Part shown: positions 44,295 to 51,319 of the stretch, piece by piece
Numbering within the stretch: the stretch's first letter is position 1
How the letters are laid out: every line of letters begins with the position of its first letter
Assembly: GCA_003021015.1 (NCBI GenBank)
Contig: PXRK01000040.1
Location: 1 to 60,357, forward strand
DNA: 60,357 nt
Source of the DNA: Halobacteriales archaeon QS_4_66_20
Lineage (GTDB): Archaea; Halobacteriota; Halobacteria; Halobacteriales; Haloarculaceae
Direction: 5' to 3'
Position numbers and translations under genes: made by a program
The notes under the pieces: model-generated
Seen by the model: the letters and a program-made list of their open reading frames with translations, nothing else
Databases searched by the model: none
Told to the model about the DNA's origin: nothing

Positions 44295-44437
44295 TACGGT
44301 CGTTCGTGAGTCTACTGCCGGACGTGATTCCGTTCCCACCCGGATAGCGCTCAGCATCTGAGACAACCGAACACCCCAGTCTGAGCATCACTCGGAGTAA
44401 CATAGTCACGTCCGGCAGTATATTTTCGGGACTGCCT
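44295..44437. mobile_element. MITE family C fragment C3 with MITE D1 nested inside
   Basis: TACGGTCGTTCGTGAG (from 44295, after TCA) is interrupted by a 108-bp family D element (44313-44420, ends TACTGCCGGACGTGA / TCACGTCCGGCAGTA). Family C then resumes as TTTTCGGGACTGCCTC and breaks off near 44437. The TA of the C sequence is duplicated around D1, the left copy mutated to TC. This occupies most of the 315-bp gap 44249-44563; the rest is A/T-rich and probably holds promoters. Confidence 0.85.
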
Positions 44438-44563
44438 CCTCATCAGTGCTTTCGAACCAACCGAATGTGCGACTGAGAAAAATACCACACTGAAACCGAT
44501 CGGACGTGTGATGATTTAAAATATTGCAGAAGGATTTTCAGTGATGCGGGACAAAATACAGAT

Positions 44564-44776
44564 ATGATACGACGCCTCCTCTGCCGTGTGCGCGCCCGGG
44601 TCGCGTCGTTCTGGGACCTGGAGGATCCGGAGGAACGCATCGAAGGGTCGGGGGAAGTCTACCTCGATCCGGCGTACAACAGCCGGTACGAGGGCGAGCG
44701 CGAACTCCAGAAGCAGGCGACCCTCGACGCCGAGGTGGACGAGGAGGTCCGCTCGCCGCCGGACGACGGGCGGTGA
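44564..44776 (+). CDS. Small acidic protein of unknown function
   Basis: A 70-aa protein with a basic N-terminus (MIRRLLCRVRARVASFWDLE) and acidic rest, probably an amphipathic membrane-proximal helix followed by a disordered tail (YLDPAYNSRYEGERELQKQA). It is supported by haloarchaeal codon usage and an A/T-rich upstream region. No homologue recognised. Convergent with the PadR gene, 18 bp between stops. Confidence 0.5.
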   Translation: MIRRLLCRVRARVASFWDLEDPEERIEGSGEVYLDPAYNSRYEGERELQKQATLDAEVDEEVRSPPDDGR

Positions 44777-44794
44777 ATCACATCCGGGTGTATA

Positions 44795-45085
44795 TCACTC
44801 CGGAAGCTCCACGTCCTCGACGTGGTCCAGCATCCACTGGAGGTGGTCGTGGAGGCGCCGTCTCCCGCCCTCCGAGAGCGCGTACACGTCGTGGATGCCC
44901 TCGGTTCTCGTCTCGACGAAGCCGGCGTCCTCCAGCGCGTCGAGCGCGCCGTAGAACGATTTCGGGTCGATGCGGGTGTCGTAATGGGATTCCAGGCGGG
45001 ACTTCAGCGCCTGCGCCTGGCGCGGTTCCGCCGCCAGGAGGACGCAGATGTCCCGCCGCCGGCCGCTCTGGAGGAAGCGAGTCAT
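44795..45085 (-). CDS. PadR-type winged-helix regulator
   Basis: A 96-aa stand-alone winged helix. ICVLLAAEPRQAQALKSRLE then FYGALDALEDAGFVETRTEG and YALSEGGRRRLHDHLQWML give the PadR-like topology (helix-turn-helix, wing, C-terminal dimerisation helix), shorter than typical PadR. No ligand pocket is evident. It lies between two MITE-bearing gaps; its targets are unknown. Confidence 0.75.
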   Translation of the reverse strand: MTRFLQSGRRRDICVLLAAEPRQAQALKSRLESHYDTRIDPKSFYGALDALEDAGFVETRTEGIHDVYALSEGGRRRLHDHLQWMLDHVEDVELPE

Positions 45086-45170
45086 AGCGGGTGATCGACT
45101 GGCGACGTATTCGGCCTTTCGACTGGACTCGACGGGGAGATCAACCTCAGATTTCTTGCTGTATACGTCA

Positions 45171-45278
45171 TACTGGTGGCTGTACTTCTTTTACTCACCA
45201 GTCGCTGCTCTCTGCGGAGACAGACCCGTTCCGCCTGGATTCTCAATTCGAGTGTTCACGTACGTACAGCCACCAGTA
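45171..45278. mobile_element. MITE family A, copy A2
   Basis: A complete 108-bp copy, ends TACTGGTGGCTGTA and TACAGCCACCAGTA, flanked by TCA at 45168-45170 and 45279-45281. It lies upstream of the rio1 promoter and is in the opposite orientation to A1. Confidence 0.92.
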
Positions 45279-45301
45279 TCAGCATCTACCGAGACGCATC
45301 C

Positions 45302-45308
45302 TTTTATC
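45302..45308 (+). promoter_or_regulatory. TATA box of rio1
   Basis: TTTTATC centred 28 nt before the rio1 ATG, predicting a leaderless transcript. The MITE A2 ends 21 bp upstream of it, so the core promoter is intact but upstream activator sites may be displaced. Confidence 0.55.
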
Positions 45309-45332
45309 CCTCGGTCCGTTAGCGTGCCGTAG

Positions 45333-46247
45333 ATGGACCAGGAGTACGGCCTGCTCGACACCGGCGAGGCGCCGCCGGGCGACGAGTGGGAGGAGATCGA
45401 CTACACGGACACCGAGGCGGACCGGATCGCCCGCGAGCGCGACCGGGAGTTCGACGAGTTCCGCAAGCGGATCAAGGACGCCGACCAGTTCAAGGTCGAG
45501 GCGTCGGTGTTCGACGACGCGACCTACGGCGCGCTGTACAAGCTGGTCCAGGACGGCCACCTCGACGCGTTCGGCGGCCCCATCTCGACGGGCAAGGAGG
45601 CCAACGTGTACACGGCGCTGGCTGGCGACCGCGAGGCGCGTCGCGCCTCGGAACAGCCGAGCGGTGACGGGGAGGAGCCGCGAGGCCACGAGGTGGCAGT
45701 CAAAATCTACCGGATCAACGCCTCCGATTTCACGGAGATGGGCGAGTACCTGGAGGGCGACCCCCGGTTCGAGCGCATCCAGAACGACAAGAAGGCGATC
45801 GTCATGGCCTGGGTCCGCAAGGAGTTCGCCAACCTCCGGCGCGCGGTCGAGGCCGGCGTCCGCGTCCCCGAACCGGTCGCGGTCGAGCGCAACGTTCTCG
45901 TGATGGAGTACCTCGGCACCGCGGAAGGCCGCGCCAAGCGCCTGGCCGAAGTCCACGTCGAGAACCCCCGGACTGCCTATGAGGTCGTCCGCGAGTACAT
46001 GACCCGGCTGTACGACGCCGGCATCGTCCACGGCGACCTCTCGGAGTACAACGTCGTCGTCGACGAGTCACAGCTGTACGTCATCGACGTCGGCCAGGCC
46101 GTGACGATCCACCACCCCAACAGCGAGGAGTTCCTCGAACGGGACTGCTACAACGTCGCGAACTTCTTCGCCCGCCAGGGCGTCGACACCAGCGAGGGCG
46201 ACCTGCTGGCGTACATCCACGACCACACTGCGCCGCTCGAGGAGTAA
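45333..46247 (+). CDS. rio1: RIO1-type serine protein kinase
   Basis: A 304-aa atypical kinase/ATPase involved in 30S maturation. The RIO pattern is clear: ISTGKEANVYTAL (flexible P-loop), VAVKIYRINASDF with the catalytic Lys, RKEFANLRRA, IVHGDLSEYNVVV (catalytic loop) and YVIDVGQAV with the metal-binding Asp. A charged insertion (GDREARRASEQPSGDGEEPR) follows the P-loop; its DNA contains a 9-bp-arm palindrome (45632-45650). It stands alone here, without the eIF1A and KH-protein neighbours common in archaea. Confidence 0.94.
   Translation: MDQEYGLLDTGEAPPGDEWEEIDYTDTEADRIARERDREFDEFRKRIKDADQFKVEASVFDDATYGALYKLVQDGHLDAFGGPISTGKEANVYTALAGDREARRASEQPSGDGEEPRGHEVAVKIYRINASDFTEMGEYLEGDPRFERIQNDKKAIVMAWVRKEFANLRRAVEAGVRVPEPVAVERNVLVMEYLGTAEGRAKRLAEVHVENPRTAYEVVREYMTRLYDAGIVHGDLSEYNVVVDESQLYVIDVGQAVTIHHPNSEEFLERDCYNVANFFARQGVDTSEGDLLAYIHDHTAPLEE
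45632..45650. repeat. Palindromic loop insertion in rio1
   Basis: CGAGGCGCG-T-CGCGCCTCG, perfect 9-bp arms. It encodes REARRASE in a loop between the P-loop and the lysine strand of the kinase. Confidence 0.6.
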
Positions 46248-46277
46248 TCGTCACAGGAGGAGGAGGATCTGTACTGA

Positions 46278-46389
46278 TACTGATTGTTGTGAGTATTTTC
46301 GGCACCAGATCGCAGTAGCGGCGGTTTCACGGCCCGAAACTGGCGTCTGGCGAATACCCGGCGGTAGACAGTCACGATAATCGGCTGTA
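46278..46389. mobile_element. MITE family B, copy B2
   Basis: The left end TACTGATTGTTGTGAG follows TGA (46275-46277). The interior is over 85% like B1 by eye (GGCGGTTTCACGGCCCGAAA, CGAATACCCGGCGGTA). The right end has diverged to GATAATCGGCTGTA, resembling a family E terminus, and no clean TGA follows. Confidence 0.8.
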
Positions 46390-46436
46390 TATCGGATTGC
46401 GACAGGTTTTTTGCCGGAAGATCCACAGCCAGGCCT

Positions 46437-47738
46437 ATGACCCAACTGTCGACGACCCGTCGGCGACTCCTCGCGACGGGCAGCGCTGCGTCGCTGGCTG
46501 CGCTTGCCGGCTGTAGTGGCATCCTCGGCGGCGGTGACGACGATGCATCTGGCGACCTGGACGCGGTGCCGGCCGATACCGAACTTATCGCGTCGGTCGA
46601 CGTCCAGCAGGTGCTGAACGACGACCTGCTGGCCGAACGTCTCCGCGATATGGGGAAGATGGACGGTACCGTCGGCGAGGTGCCGACGATGGACGAACTG
46701 CTACAGCAGGTCGAGGCGGAGCTGGGGCTGGACCCCCGCGGCCTCTCGATGGCGTTGCTGTTCACCACGAGCAGCGGCGACGAGTCGGGCGGCGCCATCA
46801 TCGAAGCCGACTGGAGCGAGAGTGACCTCGAGGCGGCACTGGAGAACGAACAGCCCGTCGAGACGGCGACCTATCAGGATCGGACGGTATACGAGACGCC
46901 CGACGCCGCCGTCGGCGTCCTCTCGGAGGGGCAGTACGTCGTCGGACTTCCCGACGGTGTCCGGGGGAGCATCGACGCCGCGACGGGGAACGGACCCTCG
47001 GTCGACAATGCCGCGGCAACGGCCTACGAAGACGCCCCTGACGGCTACGTCCGGTTCGGGTTCGCGCCGCCGGCGGACGCGGGCGAACCCGTCGCGGGCG
47101 GCGGTGGGGCCGCCCAGGATCTCCAGCGTGGTTCCGGTGCACTCTACGCTGGAGGCGGGACCCGGGGTGCCGAAATACACCTCGAGTTCGGGTCGAGCGA
47201 GACTGCCAGCCAGACGGTGACAGCCATCGAGGCCGGCCTCGCCCGGGCCGGCAGCGAGATCAGCTCCGGGATGTCGCCCGAACTCGGCCAGGAGTTCAAG
47301 GGGATCCTCGAATCGACAGACGTGTCGCAAGACGGCTCGACCGTCACCGTCGAGATGACCGACACAGACGGCTGGCTCCCGGTCGCGATCTCCGCCGTGC
47401 TGGCCTCGTTCGTGCTCGGATTGGGCGGCCAGCGACAACAGCGCCCGGCGCCACAGGCGGGGTTCGAATTCGACTACGACGACGCCGCCGGAACGGTGAC
47501 GATCACACACACCGCTGGCGATACGATCCGCGCCGATCGGCTGTACGTCTACGGCGATGCCGTGAACGGGTCGTGGCTCGACCTCGGCGGAGACGCCTCC
47601 GGTACCGTCGACGGCGCGCCGGGGGTCGTCGCCGGCGACAGCCTCACCGTCGACGCCGATCCAGGCGCGAGGGTCGACCTCATCTGGGAAGGCACAAACA
47701 GGACGGTGACACTCGCGACGTTCGAGGTTCCAGGCTGA
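46437..47738 (+). CDS. Tat-exported lipoprotein with C-terminal pilin-like domain
   Basis: A 433-aa protein. TTRRRLLATGSAASLAALAG followed by Cys is a Tat signal with a lipobox (LAGC), so it is anchored to the outer face of the membrane. Residues 40-290 form a domain with LIASVDVQQVLNDDLLAERL and SGGAIIEADWSESDLEAAL. A hydrophobic segment, GWLPVAISAVLASFVLGLGG (about 313-332), leads into a beta domain (AGTVTITHTAGDTIRADRLY) like the C-terminal domain of archaeal type IV pilin-N family proteins. The combination, lipid anchor plus internal pilin-like helix, is unusual. Confidence 0.7.
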   Translation: MTQLSTTRRRLLATGSAASLAALAGCSGILGGGDDDASGDLDAVPADTELIASVDVQQVLNDDLLAERLRDMGKMDGTVGEVPTMDELLQQVEAELGLDPRGLSMALLFTTSSGDESGGAIIEADWSESDLEAALENEQPVETATYQDRTVYETPDAAVGVLSEGQYVVGLPDGVRGSIDAATGNGPSVDNAAATAYEDAPDGYVRFGFAPPADAGEPVAGGGGAAQDLQRGSGALYAGGGTRGAEIHLEFGSSETASQTVTAIEAGLARAGSEISSGMSPELGQEFKGILESTDVSQDGSTVTVEMTDTDGWLPVAISAVLASFVLGLGGQRQQRPAPQAGFEFDYDDAAGTVTITHTAGDTIRADRLYVYGDAVNGSWLDLGGDASGTVDGAPGVVAGDSLTVDADPGARVDLIWEGTNRTVTLATFEVPG

Positions 47739-47754
47739 AACGGGCGGAGACCGA

Positions 47755-49734
47755 TCAGGACGGCTCCGAGCGGTCGGCGCGGTGTTCGCTGATGAGGCGG
47801 TCGACCATCTCGGCGCTCTGCTGGCGCTCGCGTTCCGCAGCACGCTCCTCCCAGTCGGCGATGGCGTCCTCGATCTCGGACTCGCGGGCGACGGCGAGTT
47901 CGTCGACCTCCTGGACGGTCACGAGGTCGGCGGGCGCAACGGGGATCTCGCGCTCGAACAGCACGCGGTCGGCCATCTCCGAGAGCTGTCCGTTCCGGAG
48001 GACAACCTTCGGGTCGACGTCGGCGAGCCGTTCGGCGGTCGAGCGGCCGGCGCCGCTGGCGTCCCGCAGCAGGATGACGTCGTCCTCGGCGAGGCCGAAC
48101 CGCTCGTTGGCCGCCTCGATGTCGTCGGTCGTGAACTGTTCGATCACCTTCACCGGCACCAGCCCCGCCTTCTTCTCGGCGACGTCGGCGAAGTTCGAGT
48201 GATCGAGCTTCCAGAGTGCCTTCAGCCGGTCGAGCTTGCCCTCCAGCTCCTCGACCGTCTCGCGCTCGCTCTCGAGTTCGCGCTCCAGGCGGTCGTTCTC
48301 CCGCTCCAGGCGGGTCACCTCGCGGCGCTCGCGGGCCTCGCGGCGCTCCTCCCTGCGGGCGTTCGAGAGCTCGTCCTCCAGTTCGTCGATGCGGTCGTCC
48401 TTGGCCTCGATGGTCTCCTCCAGCGTCTCGACGTGGTCCTGGAGGCGCTCGACCTGGCCGTCGAGCTGCTTGATGCGGCGCTCCTCGGCCGTGAGTTCGC
48501 GCTCGACGTGTTCGTGCTGCTCCTCGTCGTCGGCGTCGTCGTCCTGCAGGTCCTCGAGCACCGCCTCGACGGGCTCGTCGTCGGCGATCACCCGCGAGAG
48601 CACGGTCCCGAGCTCCTGGCGGGGCGGCACCTTCGCCGCCACGCGCTCGAACTGGTCGACGTGGGCGTCGTAGGCGCCGAGCGCGGCGGCGATGGCGTCG
48701 CGCTCGTGGTCGTTGTCGTAGCCGACCTCGCGGGTCCGGTGTTTTTTCACGTCCACGGGGAGGTCGCGGTCGGGGGTCCAGCCGGCGGCGTCGAAGCTCC
48801 GGCGGATCTTCTCGACGGTCCCGGGCATCGGCGTCACGTCCGCGGCGACGAGCAGCGGGCGGCCGCGCTCGACGATCCACTCGATGACCGCCGCGGTGTC
48901 CGCCGTCCGGGTACTCAGCACGTCCAGCACCTCGCCCTCCAGCCCGAGGACCGCGACGGCGGTGGTCGTCCCGGGATCGATCCCGACGATGACGTGCTCG
49001 CGGCGCTTCGCCAGCGGCCGGAACTCGATGCCGTCCCGGCGCTTGCGCTCGATCTCTACCCGGACGTCGCCCGATCGTCCGGCCGACACCGGGATCTCCT
49101 CCGGCCGCACTTCGACGGTGAAGATCGCGTTCGAGAAGCCGCCGTACTTCTCGGTCACCTCCCGCTCGTATTCGAGACCTGCGTCGTCGAGTTCGGACTC
49201 GACCTCCCGCGTGCGGCGCTTGACCGAGCCGTGGATACGGCGGGTGTAGCGGTCCTCGCTCCAGCCGCCGCCCCCGCCCGTCGAGCGCCCGCGGGCGACC
49301 TTCACCTCGGTCGTGTCGGTAAAGGCTGTCACCTCGTGGCCGACGTTCGCGGCCGCCAGCCGGGCGGCTGCCTCGGCTTCCTGCATCGGGTCCTTGCCGT
49401 AGGGGACGCCGTGCCGGGAGGCCACCCGCGAGAGGGGTTCGGGCTGTTCGGCGCCGGTGACCTGGACGAAGCGGGTCCCCGCCGGGAGCGAGCCCAGAAA
49501 GTGGATCAACGCGTCTTTGTTCTCGGCCAGTTCGTACATGTTGTCCGTCGCGAGAAGCGCCGGCTCCTCCTCGTCGATGCGCCGGCGGAGTTTCCGGTAG
49601 CTGACGACATCGCGTTCGATCTCCTCGCCGTCGAACACGACGAGGGCGTAGGAGGGCGAATCGCCACGCACGTCCCCGCTCTGGATATCCACGCCGAAGA
49701 TGACTGCGTCGAGAGCTGCCGTGCGGGTGCTCAC
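47755..49734 (-). CDS. DUF460 protein (RNase H-fold and coiled coil)
   Basis: A 659-aa protein starting at GTG 49732-49734 (VSTRTAALDAVIFGVDIQSG). The N-terminal 380 residues contain two RNase H-like strands, VIFGVDIQSGDV and VIVGIDPGTTTAVAVLG, with further acidic residues (LLVAADVTPMPGTVEKIRR), as in Holliday-junction resolvase-like folds. A long coiled coil (about 415-530) and a C-terminal domain follow. The family is archaeal and uncharacterised; a nucleic-acid role is inferred from the fold. Convergent with the lipoprotein gene, 16 bp apart. Confidence 0.85.
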   Translation of the reverse strand: MSTRTAALDAVIFGVDIQSGDVRGDSPSYALVVFDGEEIERDVVSYRKLRRRIDEEEPALLATDNMYELAENKDALIHFLGSLPAGTRFVQVTGAEQPEPLSRVASRHGVPYGKDPMQEAEAAARLAAANVGHEVTAFTDTTEVKVARGRSTGGGGGWSEDRYTRRIHGSVKRRTREVESELDDAGLEYEREVTEKYGGFSNAIFTVEVRPEEIPVSAGRSGDVRVEIERKRRDGIEFRPLAKRREHVIVGIDPGTTTAVAVLGLEGEVLDVLSTRTADTAAVIEWIVERGRPLLVAADVTPMPGTVEKIRRSFDAAGWTPDRDLPVDVKKHRTREVGYDNDHERDAIAAALGAYDAHVDQFERVAAKVPPRQELGTVLSRVIADDEPVEAVLEDLQDDDADDEEQHEHVERELTAEERRIKQLDGQVERLQDHVETLEETIEAKDDRIDELEDELSNARREERREARERREVTRLERENDRLERELESERETVEELEGKLDRLKALWKLDHSNFADVAEKKAGLVPVKVIEQFTTDDIEAANERFGLAEDDVILLRDASGAGRSTAERLADVDPKVVLRNGQLSEMADRVLFEREIPVAPADLVTVQEVDELAVARESEIEDAIADWEERAAERERQQSAEMVDRLISEHRADRSEPS

Positions 49735-49772
49735 GACCGGGCACTAGGGAGCCAGCTATCATAAATCTGCAC

Positions 49773-49804
49773 CACTCGGAGTAACAGAGTCACGTCCGGC
49801 AGTA
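49773..49804. mobile_element. MITE family D fragment D2 (right end)
   Basis: CACTCGGAGTAACAGAGTCA continuing to CGTCCGGCAGTA, followed by TCA 49805-49807. It matches the last 32 bp of D1 with one change. The left part is lost. Confidence 0.75.
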
Positions 49805-49900
49805 TCAGCCGGTTCGGCTACGTAGCGGTCTGTACAGGTACAACACGGAATGGTCGACTCCTAGAAATGTTCTTGGGCGGGGGGAGAGCAACGGGCACAC

Positions 49901-50107
49901 ATGGCCCAGCGCACACCGGCGGCCCGAGACGGCGACCAGCTAGCAAGGACGGTGCCCCGACAGGGCGACCGACACCACCGCGTCGACGGCGACCGTGCGA
50001 TCTGCCCGCTCTGTGGGGTGGAGACGGCGGACGCCCGAGCGCTTTATACCCACCTGCAGACGGGACACCGCAAGAGCACGCTCGCGGGGATGGTGCTCCG
50101 GGGGTAG
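49901..50107 (+). CDS. Small C2H2-type zinc finger protein
   Basis: A 68-aa protein with one C2H2 finger: ICPLCGVETADARALYTHLQ then TGHRKS, i.e. C-x2-C-x12-H-x4-H (residues about 36-58). The basic N-terminus is otherwise unstructured. Short single-finger proteins are frequent in haloarchaea, some affecting biofilm or motility, but nothing here identifies the target. Convergent with the GTPase gene, four bases between stops. Confidence 0.75.
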   Translation: MAQRTPAARDGDQLARTVPRQGDRHHRVDGDRAICPLCGVETADARALYTHLQTGHRKSTLAGMVLRG

Positions 50108-50111
50108 CCGA

Positions 50112-51095
50112 CTACTCGTCGTCGATCGGCAGTTCGGGTTCGTAGCCGACGGCGTCGATGACGGCCGCAAGCACCGCGTTGACCTGCTCGCCGGTTTCGA
50201 CGCTCATCTGGAAGTCGGCGTCGTCGAACTCGCCGCGTTCGCCGTCGTCGAGGCGGTCGATCTTGTTGTGCACCGAGAGCACGGGGACGTCGAAGCGCGC
50301 CGCGACGTCGTCCCGGAGCCCGCGCTGGTCGTCTAGAGGGTAGCCGCTGGCGCCGCTTGGGTCGAGGACCACGAGGACGGCGTCGGCGGCGTGTTCGAGC
50401 GCGCTGACCGCCTGTGATTCGGCGTCGTTGCGCTCCTCCGGCGGACGATCGAGCAGCCCGGGCGTGTCGATCAGCTGGTAGCGGATGTGCTCGTGTTCGG
50501 CGTGGCCGACGTGGATCTGCGTCGTGGTGAACGGGTAGGTCGCCTCCTCGTTGCTCGCGCGGGTGACGCTGTTGACGAACGATGACTTGCCGACGTTGGG
50601 GGAGCCGGCGACGACGATCGTCGGCTCGTCGGGCCGGATGTCCGGCAGATCCCGGAGCTGTTCACGGGCCTCTGACACCGCCCGGAGGTCGTCGTCGATC
50701 TCCTCGACGACGTCAGCGAGGCGGGCGAACGCCTGCTTGCGGAGCTTGCGGGCCGTCTCCTCCTCGCCATGCAGCCGGCGCTCGTACTCCTGGCGGATAT
50801 CGGTGGCTTTCCGGCTCGCCCAGCCGACCTCGTTGAGGTGCTGGCGGAGGTCGTCCGCGCCCACGATCGCGTCCGCGAGGTTGTCGTAGAAGGGGTCCAG
50901 CGCGTCGAAGTCCGGCCACGCCGTGACGACGTTCTCCAGGTTGTCGGAGATGATGTTGGCGGCAGTCATGAGCATCGACTGCTGGGCGTCGACACCGGAC
51001 TTCGCCCGGCCCGCCCGCGCCGCCCGGGAGAACGCCTTGTCGATGAGTTCCTCGGCGTAGGGCGTCGTCGGCAATGACTCGAATGGATGGCTCAT
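50112..51095 (-). CDS. NOG1-type GTPase
   Basis: A 327-aa protein from ATG 51093-51095 (MSHPFESLPTTPYAEELIDK); the frame extends further upstream without support. An N-terminal four-helix domain is followed by the G domain: G1 GSPNVGKSS, G2 in YPFTTTQIHVGH, G3 DTPGLLDRP, G4 NKID. This matches the Obg-related NOG1 family, which acts in 50S subunit maturation. It lacks the long C-terminal extension of eukaryotic Nog1, as usual in archaea. Confidence 0.9.
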   Translation of the reverse strand: MSHPFESLPTTPYAEELIDKAFSRAARAGRAKSGVDAQQSMLMTAANIISDNLENVVTAWPDFDALDPFYDNLADAIVGADDLRQHLNEVGWASRKATDIRQEYERRLHGEEETARKLRKQAFARLADVVEEIDDDLRAVSEAREQLRDLPDIRPDEPTIVVAGSPNVGKSSFVNSVTRASNEEATYPFTTTQIHVGHAEHEHIRYQLIDTPGLLDRPPEERNDAESQAVSALEHAADAVLVVLDPSGASGYPLDDQRGLRDDVAARFDVPVLSVHNKIDRLDDGERGEFDDADFQMSVETGEQVNAVLAAVIDAVGYEPELPIDDE

Positions 51096-51319
51096 TGGCC
51101 TCCTGTAGACTGTGCGACCGTAAAAGGCCGTTCGTTGGCGGATTAGACGGGCAACGCCAGTGCAGGCACGCCGTATGTCAATTGCCGCCGGCGGCAATAC
51201 TTCCACAGTGACCGGCGCAGGACCCGCAGAGCGACCGCCACTCCGATCAGTGCGTAGTTGTCGGTACTACAGGATCTGCCTAACTGTTTAGCAATTAGAC
51301 TGAAAAGTCGCACCGAGCA

